From contig JAZPXL010000055.1 in the NCBI GenBank assembly GCA_045543615.1, positions 1-43,298 on the forward strand: a DNA stretch of 43,298 nucleotides. Reading direction: 5' to 3'. Numbering within the stretch: position 1 is the stretch's first letter; every line of letters begins with the position of its first letter. A program made the translations under genes and the position numbers. This DNA is from CAG-390 sp045543615 (lineage in GTDB: Bacteria; Bacillota; Clostridia; Oscillospirales; CAG-272). This document shows, one piece after another, positions 17,402 to 26,720 of the stretch. Under the pieces are notes generated by a model. It saw only the letters and a program-made list of their open reading frames with translations. It was not told the origin of the DNA and searched no databases.

Positions 17402-18457
17402 ATGGATCTTTGGACTTACCTTAGCTTGAGCGAGAAGCATATCGTAATGTACGGTATGGGCAACGGTGCTGACAAAATTCTCGCCGTATGCGAGAGGTAC
17501 GGCATCGTCGTCGAGGACTTCTTTGCAAGCGACGGCTTTGTGCGAGGACAGAGCTTTCACTCCAAAAGAGTGATGAGCTTTTCCGAGATTTGCGAGAAAT
17601 ATTCACCAAATAATGTCATCGTTCTCGTCTCATTTGCCTCGTCCTTGCCGGCTGTAATTGAGCAGATTGAGAGAGTTGCCTCAATATGCGAGACTTATAT
17701 TCCGGATGTTCCCGTCCGTGGTGAGACAATATTCTGTGACGAGTTTTTCGAGGCAAACCGAGAGAAAATCGCACTTGCAGAGTCTCTGCTTGCAGATGAG
17801 AGATCGAGAGAGGTCTATCGCGGCGTGCTTGAATTTCGCCGTAGTGGAAAGCTTTCTGTGTTGCGCTCAACTGTCGATGACAGAGTCAGCGTGATGCGAG
17901 AGCTTCTCTCGCTTGACGAGTACAGATACGCTGTTGATGTCGGTGCTTATGACGGAGACACGGCAAGAGAGCTATTTGAGCTGTCACAGACGGTTGAGAA
18001 AATTATAGCTCTTGAGCCTGACCGTCGCAATTTCCGTAAGCTTTCAGCCTACGCCGAGGGCGAGAGGAGAGTGCGTGCGATAAATGCGGCGGCGTGGAAT
18101 GATGAGTGCGAGCTGATATTTGACGATAGCGGCAACAGAAACGCAGGTCTCCTTGAGGGCGAGAGCCGTAGGTGTGCGCCTGTACGGGCAGTAAGCCTTG
18201 ACTCTCTCTGCGCAGGTGAGAGGATAGACTATATAAAATATGACGTCGAGGGAAGCGAGAGGGAGGCACTTCTCGGCACTCGGCACATAATTGACACGAG
18301 CGCACCTGAGCTTCTTGTCTCTCTTTATCATCGAACAGAGGATATATTCGAGCTTGTTTTGCTCGTCCATTCTCTATGTCCTGACTATAAGCTGTATTTG
18401 CGCAGATACGAATACATTCCGGCGTGGGATCTAAATCTCTATGCAGTTAAAAAATAA
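17402..18457 (+). CDS. FkbM-family SAM-dependent methyltransferase with N-terminal Rossmann-like region
   Basis: A 351-residue protein. The C-terminal half is FkbM-like: motif I VDVGAYDGDT at 178-187, ALEPD with acidic Glu205, and DYIKYDVEGSEREAL further on. The N-terminal 110 residues begin IVMYGMGNGADKIL, a nucleotide-binding-like loop seen in enzymes attached to glycan-modifying methyltransferases. It starts five bases after the protease stop codon, with AAAGGAG inside the end of that gene, so it belongs to the operon. FkbM enzymes O-methylate sugars or small molecules; its role beside a protease is unclear. Confidence 0.78.
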   Translation: MDLWTYLSLSEKHIVMYGMGNGADKILAVCERYGIVVEDFFASDGFVRGQSFHSKRVMSFSEICEKYSPNNVIVLVSFASSLPAVIEQIERVASICETYIPDVPVRGETIFCDEFFEANREKIALAESLLADERSREVYRGVLEFRRSGKLSVLRSTVDDRVSVMRELLSLDEYRYAVDVGAYDGDTARELFELSQTVEKIIALEPDRRNFRKLSAYAEGERRVRAINAAAWNDECELIFDDSGNRNAGLLEGESRRCAPVRAVSLDSLCAGERIDYIKYDVEGSEREALLGTRHIIDTSAPELLVSLYHRTEDIFELVLLVHSLCPDYKLYLRRYEYIPAWDLNLYAVKK

Positions 18458-18463
18458 AAAGAC

Positions 18464-18500
18464 GATCGCCATATTCCACAGGGAATATGGCGATCTTTTT
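18464..18500. terminator. bidirectional terminator
   Basis: A 14 bp perfect stem GATCGCCATATTCC, loop ACAG, complement, then a T-run; A-tract on the other side. It lies between convergent genes. Confidence 0.95.
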
Positions 18501-21500
18501 TAGTCTTCATTCTGTTTTTTTGAGAGATTTTCTCTTGCAGAGGCAAACATAAGACGAATTCGGTTGAGCTGATTTACCTCACTTGCACCGGGGTCATAGT
18601 CAATAGCTGCAATATTAGCATCGGGATATTCTGCACGCAGGCGTTTGATAACACCCTTTCCGACAACGTGGTTTGGCAGACAGGCAAATGGCTGAATGCA
18701 GACTATGTTGGGTACTCCCGAATGGATAAGCTCGATCATCTCGCCGGCCAAGAACCATCCCTCTCCGTACATATTACCAATTGAGAGGAAGGGCTTTGTC
18801 ATCTCGGCGATATTGTCTATATGCATCGGAGGCTCAAAGCGAGAGCTTGCGCTGAGCGCATCACTTGCCGCCTTGCGTATCTTGTAGATAAGAGAGATGC
18901 CGAGATTTGCAAGAGTGGCTGAGGATCGCTTGCCACCGAGGTAGTCGGCACGGTATTCCTTGCCGTACATCTTGAATGCGAAGAAGTCAATGAGGTCGGG
19001 AACAACAGCCTCACCGCCCTCTTTCTCGATAAGTCCCACAAGGTCATTGTTTGCAAGAGGCATATACTTTACAAGTATCTCACCGACAATTCCGACACGT
19101 GGCTTTACCATATCCTCATAAATGGGGAGAGCGTCGAAGTCCTCAACGATACCACGGCAGACGTCACGGTAGCTCATTCGCTTGCCCTTACCGATGACGG
19201 ACTCAATGGAGATGCGTGTCCACTTGTCCTTAAGCGCATTTGCAGAGCCTGCAACACGCTCGTATGGGCGAGTGCGATACAAACAGCGCATAATGAGGTC
19301 ACCGTAGATGAGTATTTTTATAGCGGCAACAAGCATCTGTGGCGTAAACTTGAAGCCCTCGTTTTTCTCAAGCTTGCTCATATTGAGCGAGATTACGGGA
19401 ATATGTGACATTCCTGCCTTGTCAAGCGCACGGCGGATAAGCCCGATATAATTGCTTGCACGACAACATCCCCCCGTCTGCGTCATAATGAGGGCGAGAC
19501 GATTTGTGTCATACCTGCCCGATAGAATAGCCTCCATAAACTGACCTACAACAAGGATCGATGGATAGCAGGCGTCGTTGTTTACATATTTAAGTCCTGT
19601 GTCAATGGCTGTGCGATTGTCATTGTCAAGAACCTCAATATTGTAGCCAAAGCTACGGATGACAGGCTCGATTATATCGAAATGAATGGGGCTCATTCGG
19701 GGCGCAAGGATGGTGTAGCCATCCTCTCGCATTTTCTTTGTAAACTCTGTTCTATTGTATCTGACAGGAACGGGATTTGCTTTTATGTTCTGGCTGCGGC
19801 GCATCTGCATTGCGGCAAGAAGACTGCGTATGCGTATGCGAACGGCACCGAGGTTGTTTATTTCGTCAATCTTGAGGATGGTGTAGAGCTTGCCACTCTT
19901 TTCAAGTATCTCGTTTACCTGGTCGGAGGTTACTGCATCAAGTCCACATCCAAAGGAGTTGAGCTGAATAAGCTCAAGATTGTCACGCTCACGCACGTAC
20001 TCAGCCGCCGCATACAGACGTGAGTGATATACCCATTGGTCAAGAACTCTTATTGGACGCTCGGGCATAAAGTCGATGGGCAGGCTGTCCTCAGTGAGCA
20101 CAGCGAGGCCATAGGACGCAATAAGCTCAGGGATGCCGTGATTGATCTCGGGGTCGATATGATATGGTCTGCCGACAAGCACGATGCCAACGCCACCGTT
20201 TTGGTCAAGCTCCTCGATAACACGCCGTCCCTCTTCTCTGACATCTGCCTTTGCACGAAGCTGTTCATCCCAAGCAAGACGTGCAGCACGGCGCACCTCG
20301 CTCTCAGGAATATTCCATTCCTTGCGACAAACGTCAACAAGTCTGTCGGAGAGTATCTTTTCTGAGGTAAACGCCATAAACGGACGGATATACCTTACAG
20401 AGCCACTTGTAATGCTCTCAACATTGTTTTTGAGGTTTTCTGCGTAGGAGATGACTATCGGGCAGTTGTAATTGTTCTGCGTGCTTTCCTTGTCCTTGTG
20501 CTCGTAATATACACAGGGATGGAATATGGTAGTAACTCCACGCAAGGAGAGCCACTCAACGTGTCCGTGTGAGAGCTTTGCAGGGTAGCACTCGGACTCC
20601 GAGGGGATGGACTCCATACCAAGCTCATATATCTTTCTGTCGGAGAACGGAGAGAGAACAACGGAGAAGCCAAGCTCCTTGAAGAAGGTTGCCCAATAGG
20701 GATAGTTTTCGTAAATATTGAGCACACGGGGAATGCCGATCACTCCACGGGGAGCATCCTTTTCTGCGAGTGGCTCATAGTCAAACATTCTCTTTGCCTT
20801 GAAGGCTACAAGGTTTGGTGCTCTTTTGTGCTCGGCGTCACTTCCAAGTCCCTTTTCGCAACGGTTGCCCGTAATATGCTTTTTGCCACCGGGGAATTTG
20901 TTGATGGTGAGCATACAGTTGTTAGAGCAACCACCACAACGTGTAGCCTTTGTTGTGTATGTAAGGGAAACTATCTCGTCGAGAGGAAGCATTTGTGTCC
21001 TCTCACCACAAACATAGCGACTCTTGGCAATAAGAGCAGCTCCGAAAGCTCCCATAAGTCCCGAGATGTCAGGGCATATAGCTTCGGTGTTAGCAATTTT
21101 TTCAAATGCACGAAGCACAGCCTTGTTGTAGAACGTGCCACCCTGAACGACTATGTGAGAACCAAGCTCGGATGCGTCTGTAAGCTTTATTACCTTGTAG
21201 AGCGCATTCTTGATTACGGAGTAGGCAAGACCTGCAGAAATTTCAGGTACTGTTGCCCCCTCCTTCTGTGCTTGCTTGACATTGGAGTTCATAAATACGG
21301 TACAGCGTGTACCGAGGTCAACGGGACGTGTGGCAAAGAGTGCCTCTTTTGCAAAGTCTGCGGCAGAGTAGCCAAGCGAATTTGCAAAATTCTCAATAAA
21401 CGAGCCACAGCCCGAGGAGCAGGCCTCGTTGAGCAGAATCGTGTCAACAACTCCACCACGAAGTTTAATGCATTTCATATCCTGACCACCGATGTCAAGC

Positions 21501-22753
21501 ACGCAGTCAACAAGTGGATCAAAGAATGACGCCGCAGTTGTGTGCGCAATAGTCTCAACCTCGCCGTCGTCAAGAGAAAACGCAGACTTGAGCAAAGCCT
21601 CACCATAGCCCGTCGAGCAGGCTCTTGCGATAACAGCTCCCTTCGGAAGCTCTGCCTTCAGCTTGCCGATAGCTTCCATAGCGGTTTTTATCGGATTTCC
21701 GCTGTTGTTTGCATAGTAGGAGAAGAGAAGCTCACCACTCTCACCTATGAGAGCGAGCTTGGTTGTGGTCGAGCCTGCATCTATACCGAGATAGCAGTTG
21801 CCCTCGTAATCGGACAGAGATCCCTTTGGCAGAACTGCTTTTTCGTGGCGTGCGCAAAATGTGTCATACTCCTCCTTTCCATCAAAGAGAGGATCAAGTC
21901 GTGGCATCTCAAAGGTTACTTTTACGCCACTCTCAAGCTTGTCAATAATGGAGTCAAAGGACACAGGTGCGCATCCGTCAGCATCAAGTGCTGCGCCCAT
22001 AGCGGCAAAGAGATGCGAGTTTTCAAAGTCTATGGTTGACTCATCGGTCAGCTTCAGCGTTCTGATAAACGCCGCCTTAAGCTCGGAGAGGAAGTGTAGA
22101 GGGCCGCCGAGAAATGCGACGTTTCCACGGATGGGCTTGCCACAGGCAAGACCTGAAATAGTCTGATTTACAACAGCCTGGAAGATGGATGCGGCAAGAT
22201 CTGAGGTGGTTGCTCCCTCATTGATAAGGGGCTGGATGTCGGTCTTTGCGAAAACACCACAGCGAGCTGCGATGGAATAGATCTGCTTGTAATCCCGTGC
22301 CGCCTCGTTGAGCCCCGCAGCATCCGTCTGCAAAAGAGCCGCCATCTGGTCAATAAACGAGCCTGTGCCACCTGCACAAACGCCGTTCATCCTCTCTTCA
22401 ATACCTCTGTCGAAATAGATTATCTTGGCGTCCTCGCCGCCAAGCTCGATTGCAACATCGGTCTGTGGTGCGACGCTCTTCAGCGCAGTAGCAACAGAAA
22501 CAACCTCTTGAATGAAATCAATGCCGAGAGCGGCTCCGAGATTGATAGATCCCGAGCCTGTGATCTTGATTTTCAGTATTGAGTCGCCAAACTCTGCGCG
22601 TGCCTCACAAAGCATATTTGAAAGTGTCTTTTGTGTTTGGGCGAAGTGTCGGCAGTATTTTCCGTACACCATCTCGCCGTGCTCATCAAGCAGAACAAGC
22701 TTTACTGTGGTAGAGCCTATGTCAATGCCTGCACGAAAGATTTTTTCTGACAT
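18500..22753 (-). CDS. 2-hydroxyacyl-CoA dehydratase activase/dehydratase fusion protein
   Basis: A 1417-residue cytoplasmic protein. Two ASKHA ATPase domains of the BadF/BcrA/HgdC type lie in tandem: the first with AGIDIGSTTVKL at the N-terminus and CAGGTGSFID, the second with LGIDAGSTTTKL near 325 and CSSGCGSFIEN. The cysteines in these Gly-rich segments match the ligands of the [4Fe-4S] cluster in HgdC. Next comes a Cys cluster RCGGCSNNC, a DUF2229-type segment starting GIPRVLNIYENYPYW, and a C-terminal dehydratase-like part with CCRASNY. Related activases drive ATP-dependent one-electron reduction of 2-hydroxyacyl-CoA dehydratases. Fused forms of this size are common in Clostridia, and their reaction is mostly unproven. 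RBS AAAGAGG. Confidence 0.88.
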   Translation of the reverse strand: MSEKIFRAGIDIGSTTVKLVLLDEHGEMVYGKYCRHFAQTQKTLSNMLCEARAEFGDSILKIKITGSGSINLGAALGIDFIQEVVSVATALKSVAPQTDVAIELGGEDAKIIYFDRGIEERMNGVCAGGTGSFIDQMAALLQTDAAGLNEAARDYKQIYSIAARCGVFAKTDIQPLINEGATTSDLAASIFQAVVNQTISGLACGKPIRGNVAFLGGPLHFLSELKAAFIRTLKLTDESTIDFENSHLFAAMGAALDADGCAPVSFDSIIDKLESGVKVTFEMPRLDPLFDGKEEYDTFCARHEKAVLPKGSLSDYEGNCYLGIDAGSTTTKLALIGESGELLFSYYANNSGNPIKTAMEAIGKLKAELPKGAVIARACSTGYGEALLKSAFSLDDGEVETIAHTTAASFFDPLVDCVLDIGGQDMKCIKLRGGVVDTILLNEACSSGCGSFIENFANSLGYSAADFAKEALFATRPVDLGTRCTVFMNSNVKQAQKEGATVPEISAGLAYSVIKNALYKVIKLTDASELGSHIVVQGGTFYNKAVLRAFEKIANTEAICPDISGLMGAFGAALIAKSRYVCGERTQMLPLDEIVSLTYTTKATRCGGCSNNCMLTINKFPGGKKHITGNRCEKGLGSDAEHKRAPNLVAFKAKRMFDYEPLAEKDAPRGVIGIPRVLNIYENYPYWATFFKELGFSVVLSPFSDRKIYELGMESIPSESECYPAKLSHGHVEWLSLRGVTTIFHPCVYYEHKDKESTQNNYNCPIVISYAENLKNNVESITSGSVRYIRPFMAFTSEKILSDRLVDVCRKEWNIPESEVRRAARLAWDEQLRAKADVREEGRRVIEELDQNGGVGIVLVGRPYHIDPEINHGIPELIASYGLAVLTEDSLPIDFMPERPIRVLDQWVYHSRLYAAAEYVRERDNLELIQLNSFGCGLDAVTSDQVNEILEKSGKLYTILKIDEINNLGAVRIRIRSLLAAMQMRRSQNIKANPVPVRYNRTEFTKKMREDGYTILAPRMSPIHFDIIEPVIRSFGYNIEVLDNDNRTAIDTGLKYVNNDACYPSILVVGQFMEAILSGRYDTNRLALIMTQTGGCCRASNYIGLIRRALDKAGMSHIPVISLNMSKLEKNEGFKFTPQMLVAAIKILIYGDLIMRCLYRTRPYERVAGSANALKDKWTRISIESVIGKGKRMSYRDVCRGIVEDFDALPIYEDMVKPRVGIVGEILVKYMPLANNDLVGLIEKEGGEAVVPDLIDFFAFKMYGKEYRADYLGGKRSSATLANLGISLIYKIRKAASDALSASSRFEPPMHIDNIAEMTKPFLSIGNMYGEGWFLAGEMIELIHSGVPNIVCIQPFACLPNHVVGKGVIKRLRAEYPDANIAAIDYDPGASEVNQLNRIRLMFASARENLSKKQNED

Positions 22754-22919
22754 TTATACCTCTTTATTTTTGTTTTAGCAAAATTTATAAAAATACTTAT
22801 GTATTATATCATAAGATATTCAACTGAAAGTAAACTTTAACACAAGCTTCTTTGAAAAAAGCCAAAATGATTTGAAATTTTGTTTTATTTATGTGAAAAG
22901 CTGCGAAAACAAGAAAAGC

Positions 22920-22944
22920 TAAAAAGCCCGACGTGTGTCGGGCT
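22920..22944 (-). terminator. terminator after the MBL hydrolase gene
   Basis: On the minus strand: AGCCCGAC, loop ACAC, GTCGGGCT, TTTT. It lies just beyond the stop codon at 22949. Confidence 0.9.
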
Positions 22945-22948
22945 GCGT

Positions 22949-23827
22949 TTATGAGTCAAGTATTCCAAACTCAACGCCGATACGGTGTATCATCAGGGTG
23001 GTGTTGAGCATCATAGCATCGGGTGGATAGATTTCCTTAACATATCCTGTGCGATACTTTTTGATGTATTCAACAGCAATTTCCTCGACGCTCTTGCCTT
23101 CCCTGAGGTACTTTGCGTAAAGCTCTGCCGATTCGATTGCTGAGTGACGGATATTGTCAAGGTAAAAGCGTGTGCGTTCGGCGTCAAGTGTTCCGAGATG
23201 GGGAATGAGAAGCTTGTCTATTTTGAGCGAAAGAGCACGGTCGATGGATGCAATAGTTGACTCAAAGGAGATGAGAAATGAGGGTAGAATGACCTCTCCG
23301 CCATCGTAAATTCCGAGAGTTTCAGTTCCGATGAGAAAGGCGTCGTCCTCAGAATAGTACCCGATGGAGCATTTTGTGTGACCGGGCAGGTCGATAACAC
23401 GGAACGAAAAATCACCTGCCTTGACTATGTCACCATCGTCAACCTCGATGTCAACACGGAGAGAAGAGCCGAGGAAGGGATAGTCCTCAACACCACATTT
23501 CTCTGCGATACTGCGATCAAGCTCGTTCATCTTGCGCAGTGCGCCCGGACGGTTGAATATGGATGCGGCATATCTGCCTGCAACAACAACAGCATCGGGA
23601 TAATATTTCAGAATATATGCGCTTCCAAGTGCGTGGTCATAATGCGAATGCGTAAGGAAGATATAGTCGAGTGTTCGCTCTCCAAGATATTCCTTTATTT
23701 TCTCTGCCATAGCAAAGCCCGTAAAGCCATAGCCTGTGTCAAGCAGAATGGCAGTCTTGCCGTCATCAATTAAAAATCCACTGTCTCCCGGATGGACACG
23801 CATATCCGTAACGGTAAAATCTCTCAT
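22949..23827 (-). CDS. MBL-fold metallo-hydrolase
   Basis: A 292-residue metallo-beta-lactamase-fold protein. The zinc motif is THSHYDHALGS (HxHxDH), followed by DLPGHTKCSIGYY with the next ligand histidine and by LIPHLG near the C-terminus. It belongs to the glyoxalase II-like group that includes thioesterases and lactonases. It has its own promoter and terminator. The substrate is unknown. Confidence 0.85.
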   Translation of the reverse strand: MRDFTVTDMRVHPGDSGFLIDDGKTAILLDTGYGFTGFAMAEKIKEYLGERTLDYIFLTHSHYDHALGSAYILKYYPDAVVVAGRYAASIFNRPGALRKMNELDRSIAEKCGVEDYPFLGSSLRVDIEVDDGDIVKAGDFSFRVIDLPGHTKCSIGYYSEDDAFLIGTETLGIYDGGEVILPSFLISFESTIASIDRALSLKIDKLLIPHLGTLDAERTRFYLDNIRHSAIESAELYAKYLREGKSVEEIAVEYIKKYRTGYVKEIYPPDAMMLNTTLMIHRIGVEFGILDS

Positions 23828-23868
23828 AACTTTTTCCCTTTTTGCGCGAATAATACATATAATTATAT

Positions 23869-23897
23869 ATTATAATACTTTTTGCGTCCGATTGCAA
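23869..23897 (-). promoter_or_regulatory. sigma-A promoter of the MBL hydrolase at 22949
   Basis: On the minus strand: TTGCAA, 17 bp, TATAAT. Confidence 0.8.
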
Positions 23898-23984
23898 GTT
23901 ATTTGAGCTTTTTTCTTGTGCGTGATAATATACAAAAATATCTCACTCAAAGCAGAGTGACTTTGTAGTTTTTCCCTTTGTTTG

Positions 23985-24014
23985 TTGACAAGCGTGTGCT
24001 TTGGGTGGTATAAT
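23985..24014 (+). promoter_or_regulatory. sigma-A promoter of the esterase gene
   Basis: TTGACA, 18 bp, TATAAT. It lies inside the longest upstream extension of the reading frame and so rules out that start. Confidence 0.88.
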
Positions 24015-24044
24015 AAGCATATAAAACAAAAAGGAGAAAGACAA

Positions 24045-24809
24045 ATGGCAAGCTTTACAATAAATTTTTATTCATCGGCAATCGATCATCACGTGGACGT
24101 GACGGTTATGATTCCGGAGAATTGCCCAAAGGATAATATTCCTGTTCTCTGGTTGCTTCACGGTATGACGGGCGACCATACGGGATGGATTCGCAACAGC
24201 TGTATTGAGAGATATGCAAAGCAATACGGGATTGCCGTTGTCTGCCCATCTGCCGCTAATAGCTATTATTGCGATATGGTATACGGCGAGAAGTATTATA
24301 CTTTTGTTTCACGTGAGCTTGTGGACTATATGAGAAAGATTTTTAGATTCAGCGAGAGACGTGAGGACAATTATATTGCAGGACTCTCGATGGGTGGATA
24401 TGGAGCACTTCGTATAGCTCTGCTCAACCCCGATCAGTATTGCGCAACAGCACCCCTCTCAGGCGTGCTTGACATTGTAAGAGCCCTCTCGAATTGTTCT
24501 TGGTCGGGTATTGCAAGAACTATCTGGGGCGAGAATTTTGCAGAGAACGTAAAGAAAACTGACAATGACATTTTCTATATCGCAGAAAATTTCCCCGAGG
24601 ACAAGGAAAAGCCCTATGTGTTTGCAGCTTGTGGATATAATGATTTTCTTCTCAAGGATAACAGAACGGCAGCAGCGAAGCTCTCTCTGTGCGGCTTCCA
24701 TATTGATTATATGGAGGGAGAGGGCGAGCACAACTGGGATTTCTGGGATCATTGGATACTTATTGCCATAAGAGAGATGTTCAGAAACACAGGCAGAGAG
24801 GTAAAATAA
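24045..24809 (+). CDS. esterase of the S-formylglutathione hydrolase/EstD family
   Basis: A 254-residue alpha/beta hydrolase. LLHGMTGDHTGW forms the oxyanion region, GLSMGGYGA holds nucleophile Ser115, and CGYNDFLL and GEHNWDFWDHW carry the likely acid and histidine. It resembles tributyrin esterase and feruloyl-type esterases of gut Firmicutes. I chose the ATG at 24045, preceded by AAAGGAG. It is monocistronic. There is no signal peptide, so it is cytoplasmic. Confidence 0.85.
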   Translation: MASFTINFYSSAIDHHVDVTVMIPENCPKDNIPVLWLLHGMTGDHTGWIRNSCIERYAKQYGIAVVCPSAANSYYCDMVYGEKYYTFVSRELVDYMRKIFRFSERREDNYIAGLSMGGYGALRIALLNPDQYCATAPLSGVLDIVRALSNCSWSGIARTIWGENFAENVKKTDNDIFYIAENFPEDKEKPYVFAACGYNDFLLKDNRTAAAKLSLCGFHIDYMEGEGEHNWDFWDHWILIAIREMFRNTGREVK

Positions 24810-24847
24810 AAAATCTGAAAAATGTAGAGCTTTTTTTGAAAAAAGCA

Positions 24848-24877
24848 TTGACAAAGCACATATAGTGGTGCTATAAT
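24848..24877 (+). promoter_or_regulatory. sigma-A promoter of the trp T-box transcript
   Basis: TTGACA, 18 bp, TATAAT, about 8 bases before the leader RNA. Confidence 0.9.
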
Positions 24878-24883
24878 ACAGAA

Positions 24884-25168
24884 AAACAAACCGTTGACGC
24901 GGAGATAACGGCAATGATGCCTTTACAGAGAGCCTGTGAGGATGAGAGTCAGGTAAGAAACAAGTTGTCAAATGGACCGCTGAGGGCGCAGTCAAATGTA
25001 GCTATATAAGGCTTACAGAGTATTCTGCGACGCTACTGCAGGCGTTACTTGCAGGAGATATGACAGTATCTCATAAGAGCGCATCGTTTGATGCGAATCA
25101 AGGTGGCACCACGGATATTAATTCGTCCTTGACAGAACTGAAATTCTGTCGGGACGATTTTGTTTTAT
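24884..25168 (+). promoter_or_regulatory. T-box leader, tryptophan specificity
   Basis: The leader has the T-box core AAGGTGGCACCACGG at 25100-25114, which pairs with the tRNA acceptor end, and a GTTGACGCGGAGATAACGGC start with an AGAGAGCC segment typical of stem I. The likely specifier is TGG in AAATGGACCGCTG at about 24973-24985, a Trp codon that fits the downstream trpB. The terminator is TCGTCC-TT-GACAGAA paired with TTCTGTC-G-GGACGA, followed by TTTTGTTTT (25123-25168). Uncharged tRNA-Trp should favour the antiterminator and switch trpB on. The specifier was assigned by eye. Confidence 0.93.
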
Positions 25169-25302
25169 CCCGATGGCAAGGAGAGAGAATGAGCTACAAT
25201 TATTTTGATAAAACACGGCGATGGCGTCACCGAGAAAAGCAATAAGAGAATTAAAACTGAAATGAAAATGATAATACCACTCAATATTTGGAGGAAATAG
25301 TA

Positions 25303-26535
25303 ATGATACTTAACGGCGTAGATTTTGAAACATATTTTAAGAATTATCCCACAGCAGACGGTTATTTTGGAAAATACGGTGGAGCTTTTGTATCCCCGGA
25401 GCTTGCACGAGCAATGGTCGAGATAAACGAGGCGTACAAGACGATCTGTAAGTCAAGAGCGTTTATAAGCGAGCTTCGCAGAATACGCAAGGAGTTCCAG
25501 GGCAGACCGACTCCGATCTCACATTTGCAGAGACTTTCCGACAGTATAGGAACTGGAGTTCAGCTGTATGCAAAGCGAGAGGACTTAAACCACACGGGCG
25601 CACACAAGCTAAATCATTGTATGGGCGAGGTATTGCTTGCAAAGTTTATGGGCAAGAAGAAGGTTATTGCCGAAACGGGAGCAGGTCAGCACGGAGTTGC
25701 ACTTGCAACGGCTGCGGCATATTTCGGACTTCAATGCGACATATATATGGGTGCTGTCGACATCAAAAAACAAGCACCGAATGTTGCAAGAATGAAGATA
25801 CTTGGTGCTAATGTTATTGAGGTAACAGAGGGACTTCAGACGCTCAAGGAGGCTGTTGACGCCGCATTTGATGCGTATTGCAAGGAATATAAGGACGCTA
25901 TATATTGCATAGGCTCAGTTCTCGGCCCGCATCCCTTCCCGATGATGGTTCGTGATTTCCAGAGCATTGTGGGAATTGAGGCAAGAGAGCAGTTCGTGGA
26001 GATGACGGGCGAGCTTCCCGACGTAGTCGTTGCCTGTGTAGGTGGCGGCTCTAACGCAATGGGAACGTTCGCAGGCTTCCTTGATGATCCCGTTGAGATA
26101 TACGGAATTGAGCCTCTCGGACGTGGCCCTGCGCTTGGCGACCACGCCGCAAGCCTCAAGTACGGCGAGGAGGGCGTTATGCACGGCTTTAACTCGATAA
26201 TGCTTAAGGACGAAAACGGCGAGCCTGCACCTGTTTATTCGATAGCAAGTGGACTTGATTATCCATCAAGTGGCCCTGAACACGCATTCCTCCGTGATAT
26301 AGGCAGAGTGAAGTACGATGTTGTAAATGACGAGGAAACAATAGATGCGTTCTTTACACTTTCACGCCTTGAGGGAATAATCCCTGCAATCGAAAGCTCG
26401 CACGCAGTAGCGTACGGAATCAAGCTCGCACACACAATGGGCAAGGGCTCGGTGCTTATCACGCTCTCCGGCCGTGGCGACAAGGATATGGACTATATCA
26501 TAGAAAAATACGGCATCCCGGAGATTAAGAGATAA
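25303..26535 (+). CDS. trpB: tryptophan synthase beta subunit
   Basis: PLP enzyme joining indole (or indole from TrpA) and serine to make tryptophan. The 410-residue protein has the PLP lysine in GAHKLNH at Lys102, the preceding REDLNHTGAH block, AETGAGQHG, and the phosphate loop GGGSNAMG. These place it with TrpB1. I used the ATG at 25303, after GGAGG, rather than a TTG five codons earlier. No trpA or other trp gene is adjacent, and it is controlled by a Trp T-box. A solitary trpB would work on free indole, as expected for salvage in a gut community. Confidence 0.96.
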   Translation: MILNGVDFETYFKNYPTADGYFGKYGGAFVSPELARAMVEINEAYKTICKSRAFISELRRIRKEFQGRPTPISHLQRLSDSIGTGVQLYAKREDLNHTGAHKLNHCMGEVLLAKFMGKKKVIAETGAGQHGVALATAAAYFGLQCDIYMGAVDIKKQAPNVARMKILGANVIEVTEGLQTLKEAVDAAFDAYCKEYKDAIYCIGSVLGPHPFPMMVRDFQSIVGIEAREQFVEMTGELPDVVVACVGGGSNAMGTFAGFLDDPVEIYGIEPLGRGPALGDHAASLKYGEEGVMHGFNSIMLKDENGEPAPVYSIASGLDYPSSGPEHAFLRDIGRVKYDVVNDEETIDAFFTLSRLEGIIPAIESSHAVAYGIKLAHTMGKGSVLITLSGRGDKDMDYIIEKYGIPEIKR

Positions 26536-26596
26536 AGAAGTTTTGAGTATTAAATGCTGATGGTTGCGCCAAAGGCAGGCAAATCAAAAAGGGGGG

Positions 26597-26625
26597 TTGA
26601 CAAAGCTCCCCCCCTGTGATATAAT
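26597..26625 (+). promoter_or_regulatory. promoter of the antisense RNA
   Basis: TTGACA, 17 bp, TATAAT, with no reading frame after it; it points into the 3' end of the toxin gene on the other strand. Confidence 0.85.
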
Positions 26626-26631
26626 AATAAC

Positions 26632-26720
26632 GGAGAGAACCGATGACGGTTACTCCTAGATGAATGATTAAAGAATTAACCGCTCAAGTTTGGTCGCAGA
26701 GGCGGTTAATTCTTTTTATT
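26632..26720 (+). ncRNA. putative type I antitoxin (antisense RNA)
   Basis: A transcript starting a few bases after TATAAT would be about 90 nt long and end at a terminator with a 14 bp stem (AAAGAATTAACCGC at 26670-26683 pairing with 26702-26715) followed by T's. It overlaps the last codons and 3' region of the small hydrophobic gene on the minus strand. This tail-to-tail arrangement is that of txpA/ratA-type systems. Inferred from promoter, terminator and overlap only. Confidence 0.65.
26670..26717. terminator. shared terminator of the antisense RNA and toxin mRNA
   Basis: A perfect 14 bp inverted repeat with an 18-base loop. The T-run on the plus strand is strong (TTTTT); on the minus strand it is weak (TTCTTT). 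Confidence 0.8.

Noticed and set aside
18500..22753. Numerous plus-strand frames opposite the dehydratase protein
   Set aside because: They are shadows of its codon bias; none has an RBS or recognisable sequence.
24849..25245. Small coding frames in the stretch before trpB
   Set aside because: The stretch is a T-box leader with promoter, T-box core and terminator; frames inside lack ribosome sites.
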